A stretch of DNA of 64,000 bases, taken from Corynebacterium urogenitale (lineage in GTDB: Bacteria; Actinomycetota; Actinomycetes; Mycobacteriales; Mycobacteriaceae). Shown piece by piece: positions 46,047-55,778 of the stretch. Each line of letters begins with the position of its first letter. The first letter of the stretch is position 1. Under the pieces are notes generated by a model. It ran no database searches. It saw nothing but the letters and a program-made list of their open reading frames with translations, and was not told the origin of the DNA. Position numbers and translations under genes: made by a program. The stretch covers positions 1,364,001 through 1,428,000 of the forward strand of contig NZ_CP045032.1 of assembly GCF_009026825.1 (NCBI RefSeq). Reading direction: 5' to 3'.

Positions 46047-49000
46047 TCAGCTGTCGGAGTTCTCCTCGCCTTCATCGTCCGCATCCGGACCGAAAACGCC
46101 GAGCACCATCGCTTCGGCACTGATGAGGTCACTCGTGACCAGATCCGGCACCAATCGAGCCATTTCCGCCCACGTTGGGTAGACCAACGGTAGTTTACCC
46201 AGGCTCGCCAGCTTCCCATGCGCGTTCATGCGCGCAGCGAGTGCGAACATCATGGACAAAACTGGAGCCAAAGCCCACCGATTCGCCGGGTTGTCCGTAT
46301 CCACACCATCCAAGCGATCGAAACGAACACGCGCTGACAGGTACAGCTGGCGGTTCGCGTTCTTTACCTTGCGCAGCACCTTGACTGCCGTGGTCATCAG
46401 CTCCGGGTTGCCCAGCAGTTCACTCAGCTGCTCGCGCTGCGAGAAGGTCTCAAAAACGCTGATGAGACGCGTATTTTCATCACTGAGAGCACCCGGCACC
46501 ACCCCAGCTCCGCCGAAGAATGCGGAGAGCACCGCTTGCTGCTGTGCCGGATCCATGTGCGCGATCTGCACTGTTGTCGCATCGATGCAGGCTGTTTCGA
46601 GGGTCGAGTCACGACCGGTTTCCGCTGTCTTCACCAGAGTCTCGCCCGCAACCTCATGGAGCTCACGTCGCAGGGACTTCACATCCGCGGAGTCTTCTGG
46701 TGTCGAAAATAGATCATTGAGGATCTCCAGCGCCGCGATCCACGGTGCATCACTGCGTCGGCGATCTGCGGCCTGTGCATCCTCCCCTCCTGTCTGATCT
46801 TGCAGCTCTTCGTCGTTGAACGACGCCAGGGCGTGCACCAGCCCGGAGCGGATGTACTGAGCTGGTCGGTCTGCGGCTGGCACCAGGGATTGCCCCATGG
46901 CATGCATGGAGGCAGCGGGATTTGCGGTCAGCGCAATTTGCAACTTCCCCTGCAGATCCTCGAGCACGTGCGCCTCAGTGTCCTCGCTCACCCGTTGCTG
47001 GAGCCCACCAGCCAGAACATCCCAGAGGGTCGGAAGAATCTCGGTGTCCTGAGGCAGCTCGGTGGTCTCACCCGCCAGGAATGCAGAAAGAGCTGTAAAG
47101 GGGTCACCAGTAGCGTCGGCCACAGACTCCCCACCAGCACCGAAGTAACCGTGACGTTCGACGCGTACCGCACGCGGGCCAGGGAACTCGGGGGCTCGGA
47201 GGAAATTGAACCGATCCGTCATCACGAGTTGCACAGCCAACGGGCCGGCGTCCTGCAGCTCGGCAGGCAAAGGTTCACCGATGCGCACGTAGCGGGCCGC
47301 CTCCCACGGAGCGGTCAGTGGCCAGACCCACTGCGCCTTGTTTTCCGTGCGGGCTGGATCATCGCTGAGGATGTTCAAAACATGATCGTCCCCGTACGTA
47401 ATGGCCAGGGAAGAATCCGGGACGATACGCGCCAGGCGGACGCTCACGCGGCGATTCGCGCGCTCGTCAATAAACTCCAGCTCGCAGGAACCCTCCGACT
47501 GCAGGTTGAGAGAACGCGCAACGGAGCTCAACTCCGTCCACCACGTGATCTGATCCTGGGTGGTGAGTTTTACCGTGCGCACAGGCTTGCCGTGGCGGTC
47601 ACGGACAACAAATCGTGGATCGGACATCGGTGCTCCAGGACGCACTCGGAAGCGCGTAGAGGTATCGATCCACGAAGCCGCTGGTCGCATCGCCTCCGTG
47701 CGCCACATGGGATCCTCGCCCTTAAGCGGCAACTGGAAGCGCAGGCGTGGCGGGTTCACCACCACAGGCAAAGCATCGCCCGCTTCGGTTTCCACCACCA
47801 CGGTGCTAAAGCGGTCGGCGGCGCCGAGCTTGACCGGAGGAACCTTCTCGAAGGGCTTGTCACCTGGTCGGAATCGTACCGTCACAGGGCTCAGGCCCGC
47901 TGTCAGAGGAAGTCGGGTGACGGCAGACGCACCCTCGAACTCGGACTCCACGGACAGCCCCTCAATGAGGGCAAACTCATGCCGGAAGGACTCGTTACGT
48001 GGCCCGCGCAGACGCACAAGGTACTCGCCGACCCACGGGCTGTCATAAGCTTCAGGGTCAAAGACCTCGAAGATCCCGCCCTCGGCAGGAACCTCCAACG
48101 GCTCTTCCTCGGAGACATCCTCACCAATCTCACCAGGACCCGCATATGCAGACACCGACAAATGCCAGGTTTCCTCTGCTCCGGAAATCGTCGGCGGAAA
48201 CTCAACTCTGAGGCTGGAAGAGTGAATCCGCTTGCCGGAGGCGGTCTCCACAGAATCCACCGCGTCCTCGGGTTCGATGAACAGCACACGCTGGCGGGGG
48301 TCAATCGCCCGCACTGAATCCATCGACGGCCGATGAGCCCCTGGCTTCTCAATGTGCAGGCTCAAACAATCCGTGAGATCGAGGCTGCGGATCACCCACC
48401 CCTCCCAGGTCTTCATCGGGCGTTCCCACTGCACGGCCACAGGGCGATCCTGCACGGGATCCACCGCAACGGTATCCGCCGGGCATACGACATTCACCGT
48501 ATTGCGGTGAATGCTGGCCAAAGACGTGAGGTCACCTCCCCGTTCGGTGAATACGAGCGCTGGGTGGTCACCATCCACGACAGGCAGTGACCAGCGCTGA
48601 CCATGAGTGAGATTGTGTACACCGATATCGCGTAGAGGCGCCCTGACCGGAATATCCAAAATCTCGGAGGTGGAGGCGCCCAAGTGCTCCGACCGACCAG
48701 TACGGAATGCATAGGAGCCACCGTTGATATCAACGCGCCAACGGATCTCCGCTGCCTCATCCTCCTCCACGTCCGGCAGTGGCTGCGACGGCAGTCGCAA
48801 AACCACACGGTTGCGTGGCACATCGAGGTGGAGCCGTGGCTGATCCTCGCGATGAGCAACACCCACACTGTGACGGCGGTTCACTGTGCCAGCTGGGCGC
48901 TCTCGGAGTTCCTCCACCACGTCCTCCAAAATGAGGATCGGAAGGTTCAGCTCTGGCAACGTGTATTCCCAGGTGACGGGATTCTCCGCAGCGTGGCGCA

Positions 49001-49640
49001 CGATGCTGACGATAGGCGCGAAAAGGCGCCCCGCAGTCTCCGGCAGGAAGGAACACAGTGGACCTGCTTGGAGTTGCTCGCCCGAAAACTCGGAAACGAT
49101 AGCCGCCGCTTCCTCTGCGGGATCCTCGAGGGCACTGCCCTCCAGACGTCGCGTGTCAATGGCCTCGATGACCTCGGGCAGCCAATCGGTTGCCAAGCCA
49201 ACGTGGAGGAAGAGTCGGCCGATCTCCCCATCCGGCCCCTCCACGGCGGTATCCATCGGGTTGAGCCCGGCGCGGGTGAGAATCTCCGCGTAGTGCCCCT
49301 CGATACATGCGACGCGCTCCTTCGTGGCTTCCAATCCCAGTCCAGCCCAGTACTCCTGAGGCAGCTGGTCCACTTCGTTGAATCGCGCTGCGCGAGTGAT
49401 GAGCGTCGCCGCGGTCAGGGCCGGGCACGCAGACAGCAAAGCTTCCGGTGATGCCCCAGACGACAGCTGGCGCTCCAGGAAAGTGCCGTAGAAGCGGGTA
49501 TAGCGTTCCAGCTGGTCACCGCTGATATCCAAGTCAACAAACAGGTCGACTTCCGCCATGCGGGCGGCTAGGCTCGCCTCCGCGGTGGAGGCCCATGGGA
49601 GAAGAGTGTCATTCAGGTCTGCAATGGGGCTCTCAGTCAC
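46047..49640 (-). CDS. Very large hypothetical protein (1197 aa), function unknown
   Basis: I do not recognise a named family. The N-terminal ~215 residues are helical and contain YWAGLGLEATKERV, GEIGRLFLHVGLATDWLPEVI and SFLPETAGRLFAPIVSIV. From about 260 to 830 come beta-rich, Ig-like segments (RNRVVLRLPSQP, EIRWRVDINGGSYAFRT, LPVVDGDHPALVFTERGGDL, then three or more similar units). The last ~350 residues are helical and acidic (QQQAVLSAFFGGAG, MMFALAARMNAHGKL). There is no signal peptide, membrane helix, Walker motif or obvious nuclease motif, so it is probably cytosolic and perhaps a scaffold. It has its own terminator and lies directly downstream of smc on the same strand. Confidence 0.85.
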   Translation of the reverse strand: MTESPIADLNDTLLPWASTAEASLAARMAEVDLFVDLDISGDQLERYTRFYGTFLERQLSSGASPEALLSACPALTAATLITRAARFNEVDQLPQEYWAGLGLEATKERVACIEGHYAEILTRAGLNPMDTAVEGPDGEIGRLFLHVGLATDWLPEVIEAIDTRRLEGSALEDPAEEAAAIVSEFSGEQLQAGPLCSFLPETAGRLFAPIVSIVRHAAENPVTWEYTLPELNLPILILEDVVEELRERPAGTVNRRHSVGVAHREDQPRLHLDVPRNRVVLRLPSQPLPDVEEDEAAEIRWRVDINGGSYAFRTGRSEHLGASTSEILDIPVRAPLRDIGVHNLTHGQRWSLPVVDGDHPALVFTERGGDLTSLASIHRNTVNVVCPADTVAVDPVQDRPVAVQWERPMKTWEGWVIRSLDLTDCLSLHIEKPGAHRPSMDSVRAIDPRQRVLFIEPEDAVDSVETASGKRIHSSSLRVEFPPTISGAEETWHLSVSAYAGPGEIGEDVSEEEPLEVPAEGGIFEVFDPEAYDSPWVGEYLVRLRGPRNESFRHEFALIEGLSVESEFEGASAVTRLPLTAGLSPVTVRFRPGDKPFEKVPPVKLGAADRFSTVVVETEAGDALPVVVNPPRLRFQLPLKGEDPMWRTEAMRPAASWIDTSTRFRVRPGAPMSDPRFVVRDRHGKPVRTVKLTTQDQITWWTELSSVARSLNLQSEGSCELEFIDERANRRVSVRLARIVPDSSLAITYGDDHVLNILSDDPARTENKAQWVWPLTAPWEAARYVRIGEPLPAELQDAGPLAVQLVMTDRFNFLRAPEFPGPRAVRVERHGYFGAGGESVADATGDPFTALSAFLAGETTELPQDTEILPTLWDVLAGGLQQRVSEDTEAHVLEDLQGKLQIALTANPAASMHAMGQSLVPAADRPAQYIRSGLVHALASFNDEELQDQTGGEDAQAADRRRSDAPWIAALEILNDLFSTPEDSADVKSLRRELHEVAGETLVKTAETGRDSTLETACIDATTVQIAHMDPAQQQAVLSAFFGGAGVVPGALSDENTRLISVFETFSQREQLSELLGNPELMTTAVKVLRKVKNANRQLYLSARVRFDRLDGVDTDNPANRWALAPVLSMMFALAARMNAHGKLASLGKLPLVYPTWAEMARLVPDLVTSDLISAEAMVLGVFGPDADDEGEENSDS

Positions 49641-49682
49641 CCGCCCAATCCTACGCGTTCAAGCGCAGAGTGCAGCGCTTAG

Positions 49683-49700
49683 GGAGACGAAAACGTCTCC
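49683..49700 (-). terminator. Short hairpin after smc
   Basis: GGAGACG-AAAA-CGTCTCC forms a tight 7-bp stem with a tetraloop 19 bp after the smc stop codon. No U-tract follows on the minus strand, so termination is tentative. Confidence 0.45.
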
Positions 49701-49718
49701 GGGCTTAGGGCAGCCCAT

Positions 49719-52700
49719 TCACGCACCAGCAGGGTGCATACGCTGGGAAATCACGCGGGTCACGCCATCGCCACGCATTGTCACACCGTAGAGCACATTG
49801 GCCACGTCCATCGTTGGCTTCTGGTGTGTAATGACGATGAGCTGTGAATCTTTTCGCAACTCTTCGAACAGGGCGATCAGGCGCCGAAGATTCACATCGT
49901 CAAGGGCGGCTTCGACCTCATCCATGACGTAGAAAGGAGACGGTCGCGCGCGGAAGATCGCCACGAGCATCGCGAGAGCTGTCAGTGACTTCTCGCCACC
50001 GGACAGCAGTGTCAATCGCTTAACCTTCTTTCCCGGAGGACGGGCCTCTACCTCGATGCCGGTGGTGAGCATGTCATCCGGTTCAGTGAGCACCAGCCGG
50101 CCAGCGCCACCTGGGAAGAGCGTGGTGAAGACCTTCGGGAATTCTGCCTCCACATCCTTCCAGGCATCAGTGAACAAGGTGAGGATCGTCTGATCCACGT
50201 CTTTGATGACATTCTGGAGGTCCTCACGGGCGCGCTCAACATCGTCCAATTGTTGGGCAAGGAAGTTGTAGCGTTCCTCCAAAGCTTTGAACTCCTCGAG
50301 TGCCAATGGATTGACTTTACCGAGGGAATTGAGTGCCTTTTCCGCTTTCTTCAGTTCCGCTCGGGTGGCGGTGGCGTCGAAGTTCTCTGGGAGTTCTTCA
50401 TTCAGCAACTGGTCGGCATTCATACCCAGCTGCTCCATGGCATTGTCGAGGGCCTGCTCAATCTTCAGCTGCGCTTGGCTCCGTGCGAGCTCCGCCTGAT
50501 GGGAAGAGTCGGTCAAGCGGCCGAGTTGGGCTGTGAGGGCGGAGACCTTATCGCGCTGCTGGCTCATGGTCGATTGCCACTGCTTGTGGGAGGCCTCTGT
50601 TGCGGTGCGGTTGTCCTCCGCGCGAGCCAGCGCGTCGTCGATACGAGCTCCCACGCGACGCGCCTGTTCCAAGACAGCGGAAGCCATCTGCTGCGCCTTA
50701 CGGCGGCGCTCCTGCGCCTTGTCGAATTGCGCGCGAGCGGCTTCCTCCTGCCGGGCCTGACGGCGAAGGCCTTCAGCCCGTCCGCGCGTGGCACCAGCTC
50801 GTTCCTCGGCCGTGCGCAGCGCCAAGCGGGCTTCCATTTCGAGCGCCTTGACTTGGTTGAGGGCGTGGGCGGCGGCGTCCTTCTCTTGGGTTGAAGGCTC
50901 GTGTTCTTCTCCTTCGTCATCGATGCGAGCGACGCGGTCAGCCAGCTCGGCAACCTCCGCATTGGCCTTCTCGAGGCGTCCCTGGGCATCCTGCAGCTGC
51001 GCCGTGGCACGTTGAAGTTGTCTGCTGGCGGCTTCGGAGGTCTTGTTCGTCGCCGCCGCGTGGCGCTGGGCGGTTTCCAATGTGGCTGTGTGGGCTTGCA
51101 TCGCTGCGCGCGCACCCGCCGCAGCCGTGCGACGTTCGGACGCCGCATCCAGTGCCCCGTCGAGTGCGGCCTGCAGGTCTGCGAGCTCCCTGCTTTTCAC
51201 GTCGACGTCATCTCGCGCTGCCCGCGTCTTCTCCACCAATTCGACAGCAGACGTGCCACCGGAGCCTGCCGCAGACCATCCCGCACCTACGACCACGCCA
51301 TCTTTGGTCACTGCTCTCAGTCGGGAATCCTGCTCCACCACGGAGTGCGCGTCCTGAACGGTATCGACGGCGACGACATCTACCAACAGAGCACTCAACG
51401 CACCCTCGACAGCCGCGGGGGCATCCACGTGGTCCAGTAACCAGGTGCCCTTCACTGGGCGAGCGTCAAGGCGCCATCCCTTCTTGTCCTGTGGGGAGAA
51501 AATCACCGCCCGGCCTTCAGCAGAGGAATTGAGGGAGCTCACAATGGCGTTGGAGACATCGGACGCGGCCCCATCGCCCTCGATGAGCAGGCCAGCGGCC
51601 GCTTCCCCCAACACGGCCGAAAAAGCCAGTCCCCAACCATCGCGGGCTGTGGCAATCTCCGCTAGAGCACGAGCCGTCGCATCGTGCTCCTGCGCCGCGC
51701 GGGTGACCACGGCAGCGCCATCCGTGGGGCGCATCTGCGCCTCCCACGCGCTAATGGTTGCCTGCAGCGTTGCAATATCCTTCTCCAGAGTCAACTGTTG
51801 GGCGCGGAGGTCATCGGCACGCTTCTCCGCGGCAGCAGCTTCGCGATCAGCGCGGGAGAGATCCTCCGCCAAATCGCTACCGGAAGTGTCCGCATTCGCG
51901 GCGGATTCCTCCGCCAGCGCAACCTCCTCCGCCGCAGCGTCCACGGCCTCCTGCTGTTGCTCAACAGTGAATTGGAGCCGCTCCACCTCGGATTCCAGTG
52001 CTTCTTGGCGGCTAACTGCGGACTCGTGCTGGCTGAGAATACGAACGATTCCCTCGCGCCGGTCGGCAATGGCACGAACCTGGGCAAAATGCTCCCGCTC
52101 GGTCGCTCGGGCGACCTCTTCCCTTTCAGTGACTTCCTCGCGGATGGTCTCCAACTTCTCGGCGGCCATCTCGACAGCCTCATCGAGCTCCAACTGCTCC
52201 TGTTCAGCACGTTCAGCGCGCGCGAGCAGCTCCGCTGGGTCCTGACCGGTCCACTGAGCCTCGTGGTGCTGGGACGCTCGATCCTCCGCAATGCGGATTG
52301 TCGCGGAGTTCTTTTCCGCCACAGCGGATAGGCGATACCACAGGGTGCGTGCGGATTCGGCGTTCTCTAAAGCCGTTCGCAGTTCTTCTTCCGTCGTTGC
52401 GAGCTGCCCAGTGTGCTCTTCCAGCAGTTCCTCGAGCTCTTCGACCTGTTCAGCCACCATTTCCGCGCGGCCAGTGACCGTACTGAGCTCATCCGAAAGG
52501 GTGCGCACTTTGTGAGCTGCAAGCTGCACTTTTGATGTGCGGATGGTCGCTTGGACTGTCGAGGCTTTCTGAGCTGCCTCGGCCTGACGGGCCAAAGGGC
52601 CGAGCTGCTTGTGCAGTTCGTCTGTGAGGTCGTGCAAGCGGTCGAGGTTCGCTTGCATACTGATCAGCTTGCGCTGCGCCTTCTCCTTACGCCGACGGTG

Positions 52701-53207
52701 TTTCAGCACGCCAGCGGCTTCCTCAATGAAGGCACGCCGATCCTCCGGCTTGGATTCGAGAATCTGTGCCAGGCGCCCCTGCCCGACGATGACGTGCATC
52801 TCCCTGCCGATACCCGAATCGCTGAGCAGCTCCTGGATGTCCATGAGACGTGCCTTGGTGCCGTTAATCTCGTATTCGCTGGCACCATCACGGAACATGC
52901 GCCGGGTGACGGAGACCTCGGAGTATTCGATAGGCAGAGCGCCATCGGAGTTATCGATCGTCAGCGTCACCTCCGCGCGCCCCAGCGGCTTGCGCTCGCC
53001 TGCGCCCGCGAAGATCACGTCCTCCATCTTTCCACCACGCAGTGTCTTAGCGGAGTGCTCACCCATGACCCAGGCCAGAGCGTCCACGACGTTGGACTTA
53101 CCTGAACCATTGGGGCCAACGACAGCACAGATTCCTGGTTCAAGTTTCAGGGTCGTCGAAGACGCGAAGGACTTAAAACCTTTCAGGGTCAACGACTTCA
53201 AGTGCAT
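49719..53207 (-). CDS. smc: Chromosome segregation protein SMC
   Basis: SMC forms the condensin ring with ScpA/ScpB. The 1162-residue protein has the N-terminal ATPase half (Walker A GPNGSGKSN, residues 31-39), two long coiled coils around a hinge (about 500-650, with LLIEGDGAASDVSNAIVSSLNS), and the C-terminal half with signature LLSGGEKSLTALAMLVAI and Walker B FYVMDEVEAALDD. Length is typical. The usual acyP neighbour upstream is absent and replaced by a symporter gene, and the usual downstream neighbour ftsY is displaced by three genes. Confidence 0.97.
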   Translation of the reverse strand: MHLKSLTLKGFKSFASSTTLKLEPGICAVVGPNGSGKSNVVDALAWVMGEHSAKTLRGGKMEDVIFAGAGERKPLGRAEVTLTIDNSDGALPIEYSEVSVTRRMFRDGASEYEINGTKARLMDIQELLSDSGIGREMHVIVGQGRLAQILESKPEDRRAFIEEAAGVLKHRRRKEKAQRKLISMQANLDRLHDLTDELHKQLGPLARQAEAAQKASTVQATIRTSKVQLAAHKVRTLSDELSTVTGRAEMVAEQVEELEELLEEHTGQLATTEEELRTALENAESARTLWYRLSAVAEKNSATIRIAEDRASQHHEAQWTGQDPAELLARAERAEQEQLELDEAVEMAAEKLETIREEVTEREEVARATEREHFAQVRAIADRREGIVRILSQHESAVSRQEALESEVERLQFTVEQQQEAVDAAAEEVALAEESAANADTSGSDLAEDLSRADREAAAAEKRADDLRAQQLTLEKDIATLQATISAWEAQMRPTDGAAVVTRAAQEHDATARALAEIATARDGWGLAFSAVLGEAAAGLLIEGDGAASDVSNAIVSSLNSSAEGRAVIFSPQDKKGWRLDARPVKGTWLLDHVDAPAAVEGALSALLVDVVAVDTVQDAHSVVEQDSRLRAVTKDGVVVGAGWSAAGSGGTSAVELVEKTRAARDDVDVKSRELADLQAALDGALDAASERRTAAAGARAAMQAHTATLETAQRHAAATNKTSEAASRQLQRATAQLQDAQGRLEKANAEVAELADRVARIDDEGEEHEPSTQEKDAAAHALNQVKALEMEARLALRTAEERAGATRGRAEGLRRQARQEEAARAQFDKAQERRRKAQQMASAVLEQARRVGARIDDALARAEDNRTATEASHKQWQSTMSQQRDKVSALTAQLGRLTDSSHQAELARSQAQLKIEQALDNAMEQLGMNADQLLNEELPENFDATATRAELKKAEKALNSLGKVNPLALEEFKALEERYNFLAQQLDDVERAREDLQNVIKDVDQTILTLFTDAWKDVEAEFPKVFTTLFPGGAGRLVLTEPDDMLTTGIEVEARPPGKKVKRLTLLSGGEKSLTALAMLVAIFRARPSPFYVMDEVEAALDDVNLRRLIALFEELRKDSQLIVITHQKPTMDVANVLYGVTMRGDGVTRVISQRMHPAGA

Positions 53208-53218
53208 TGGGTAATGAT

Positions 53219-53248
53219 AACACCCGACTGCATAGGCAATCGGGTGTT
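53219..53248 (-). terminator. Terminator of the AGCS symporter gene
   Basis: AACACCCGA (53219-53227) and TCGGGTGTT (53240-53248) form a perfect 9-bp stem with a 12-nt loop between the symporter stop codon and the smc start. The stretch after it on the minus strand is AT-rich (TATCATTA). Confidence 0.65.
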
Positions 53249-53291
53249 CGGAGTCGCGTTCACTGGCGCACCAGTGCGCACCGAGGAAAGA

Positions 53292-54794
53292 CTAGCGCCT
53301 GTACTGCGTTGACGTTGTGGTGGACTGTGGTAGAGCCTGGCCTTGCTGGTCATTCCAGAATTCGCGTGTGGTGACGGGGTCCGAGCCATCCCAGCACTCG
53401 ATGTTCTTCAGCTCAGGCAGGTCATCACGGTGGAAAATTGGTTCGAGTCCCTGGCGCTTCTGTTCGGAAAAGTGCTTGAGCAGCTTCACGGCGACACCAG
53501 CCAGCGGGACGATGGCAATGAGGTTGATGAACACCATCGTTGCGGCGAAGGTATCCGCCAGTGCCCACACGATCGGCACGGTACCGATTGCTCCGCCGAA
53601 CACGCACAGCACCACGATCACGCGGAAGCTAGTCAACACTGTCTTGCTGCGGGTGAAGTACTCCACGTTCGCCTGAGCGAGGTAGTAGTTACCAAGCACG
53701 GAGGAGAAGGCCAAGAAGAAGAGAACGAAGGTAACGAAGTGAATACCCCACTGGCCGACTTGGCTTGCCAGAGCCTCCTGTGTGAGGTTCGCGGATTCCA
53801 TGTCCTCGCCGAAAGTCGGATTGGACAGCAGGATAATAAACGCGGTGATGGAGCACACGACGAGCGTGTCGAAGTACACACCCAAGGTCTGCACGAGCCC
53901 TTGCTTTACCGGGTGGGAAACGGTCGCCGTTGCTGCGGCGTTCGGTGCGGAGCCCTGACCTGCCTCATTAGAGAACAGGCCACGGCGCATGCCCTGCATG
54001 AAGGCGTGGCCAATGGTTGCACCAGCGATTTCCTTGAACCCAAGCGCGTGACCGACGATATCCCCGATCATGCCCGGAACCTGCTCGATATTGAGTGCGA
54101 GTACCACCACACCGATGAGGATGTAGGCGCCTGCCATGAACGGCACGATGAGCTGAGTGGCATTGGCGATGCGCTTGACACCGCCGAAGATGATCACGGC
54201 TGTCATGGCCGCTAGGACGACACCAATGATGGCCTTAGTTGTAAGAGAGGACTGGCCACCAAGAGACGTATCCACAGCCTCGACGATGGAGTTGGTCTGC
54301 ACAGCGTTGTAGACAAAGCCGTAGGTGATCGTGATAGCGATGCCGAAGATCACAGCAAGCCAGCGGGCGTTGAGACCACGGGTGATGTAATACGCAGGTC
54401 CGCCCACGTAGGCGCCGTCATCCCGGGATTTCCACAGCTGGGCCAGCGTTGATTCCACGAAGGCAGTTGCTCCACCAATGATGGCGATCATCCACATCCA
54501 AAACACGGCTCCGGGGCCACCGACGGAAATCGCAATGGCCACACCGACGACATTTCCCGTGCCAACGCGTGACGCGGCGGAGATTGTGAACGCCTTAAAC
54601 GCGGAGATCTCCGCATCCCCGTCCGCGGGATGTGGCTTCTCCTTGAGCGAACGGATCATGTCCGGGAACATTCGAATCTGCACGATAACCGTGCGCAGAC
54701 CGAAGTAGACACCGGCCAAAATCAGGAATACGGGGATAGCCATCCAGAGATTGTCGTTGATATCCGTTGTGAGGAAATCTTCGATACTTTGCAT
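53292..54794 (-). CDS. Alanine/glycine:cation symporter (AGCS family)
   Basis: This 500-residue sodium-coupled transporter for alanine or glycine has about ten membrane helices. The family signature is in SAASRVGTGNVVGVAIAISVGGPGAVFWMWMIAIIGGATAFVESTLAQ and in GLFSNEAGQGSAPNAAATA. The C-terminal cytosolic tail (~60 residues) is polar. It has a terminator of its own. It stands between mutM and smc where acyP is usually found, so it is probably an acquisition or relocation. The precise amino acid is not defined by sequence. Confidence 0.9.
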   Translation of the reverse strand: MQSIEDFLTTDINDNLWMAIPVFLILAGVYFGLRTVIVQIRMFPDMIRSLKEKPHPADGDAEISAFKAFTISAASRVGTGNVVGVAIAISVGGPGAVFWMWMIAIIGGATAFVESTLAQLWKSRDDGAYVGGPAYYITRGLNARWLAVIFGIAITITYGFVYNAVQTNSIVEAVDTSLGGQSSLTTKAIIGVVLAAMTAVIIFGGVKRIANATQLIVPFMAGAYILIGVVVLALNIEQVPGMIGDIVGHALGFKEIAGATIGHAFMQGMRRGLFSNEAGQGSAPNAAATATVSHPVKQGLVQTLGVYFDTLVVCSITAFIILLSNPTFGEDMESANLTQEALASQVGQWGIHFVTFVLFFLAFSSVLGNYYLAQANVEYFTRSKTVLTSFRVIVVLCVFGGAIGTVPIVWALADTFAATMVFINLIAIVPLAGVAVKLLKHFSEQKRQGLEPIFHRDDLPELKNIECWDGSDPVTTREFWNDQQGQALPQSTTTSTQYRR

Positions 54795-54888
54795 AAAACG
54801 AACTTAGCCTACTGATGGAGCAAACTTATGCATTCCATCTCAATCCCTTTGCTTCCCCACTCAGCCCCTGCGGGGCCATCGGTTCCAT

Positions 54889-55773
54889 TTACTTCTGACA
54901 CATTGGGCAGAAATGCGTTCCTCGCCCGCCGAGGGTCACTTTCTTAATCGTGGCCCCGCACCGCAAGCATGGTTGTCCATCGCGGCCGTACACATTGAGG
55001 GAGCGCGAAAAGTATCCAGAGGCCCCATTGACATTGACGTAGAGCGCATCGAAGCTCGTCCCGCCCGCATCCAGCGCGCGTTCCATCACCTCTGTGGCCG
55101 ACCTGATGATTCTTTCGACGCCAACCTTCGAGATCCGCGCAGGCTTCCTCGACGGTCGCACACCCGCCAACCACAGCGCTTCATCGGCATAGATATTGCC
55201 GACCCCAGAGACGAGGTCTTGATCCAAGAGGACAGACTTGATCGCCTTATTCTTCCGCTTCATTCGCGCAGCTGCGGCCGCCACATCGAAAGTGTGCTCG
55301 AGCGGGTCCTGGCCGACGTGCGTCATCGTCACAGGGATGAGGTCGTATTCTCCATGGGGATCGGGCACCATGTCTACCACTTCCCAATGCCCGAAAGTGC
55401 GCTGATCCACAAAACCCAGCTCCGTGACCTTGTCCGCTTGCGGACCCCCGTGCAGGAGTGCGCGGATCCTCACATGGGTAGATTGCAACGCACCGGGTTC
55501 TGTCACGAGCATCTGCCCACTCATACGCAGGTGCACGACCAGCGCCTGGGGGTTGTCCACTGGGGTACCGCTGTGCCCGAGTTCGAGCCAGAGAAACTTC
55601 CCACGACGCTTCGCGGCAATGACCTGCGTGGCGTCGAGAATAAGGGGAAGCGGGCGACCCTCGTGGGAGCGCACCGCGCGGGGATGCAGGACCTCCACGG
55701 CCCCGAACGTGCGGCCCACAACGTGCTCGGCTAGGCCGCGGCGAACGACCTCAACCTCGGGCAGTTCTGGCAT
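54889..55773 (-). CDS. mutM: Formamidopyrimidine-DNA glycosylase
   Basis: MutM (Fpg) excises 8-oxoguanine and formamidopyrimidines and cleaves the abasic site. The 294-residue protein begins MPELPEVEVVRRGL with the catalytic Pro2 and Glu3. It contains the helix-two-turn-helix region (LLDQDLVSGVGNIYADEALW) and ends in a zinc finger (CLRCGATIKKVTLGGRGTHFCPMCQK, four cysteines). It overlaps none of its neighbours and is 5 bp after rnc. Confidence 0.96.
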   Translation of the reverse strand: MPELPEVEVVRRGLAEHVVGRTFGAVEVLHPRAVRSHEGRPLPLILDATQVIAAKRRGKFLWLELGHSGTPVDNPQALVVHLRMSGQMLVTEPGALQSTHVRIRALLHGGPQADKVTELGFVDQRTFGHWEVVDMVPDPHGEYDLIPVTMTHVGQDPLEHTFDVAAAAARMKRKNKAIKSVLLDQDLVSGVGNIYADEALWLAGVRPSRKPARISKVGVERIIRSATEVMERALDAGGTSFDALYVNVNGASGYFSRSLNVYGRDGQPCLRCGATIKKVTLGGRGTHFCPMCQK

Positions 55774-55778
55774 GAACC

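Noticed and set aside
46800..48317. 505-codon plus-strand ORF within the giant gene
   Set aside because: Arg/His/Gln-rich shadow with no start signal; the opposite frame is continuous for 1197 codons with ordinary composition.
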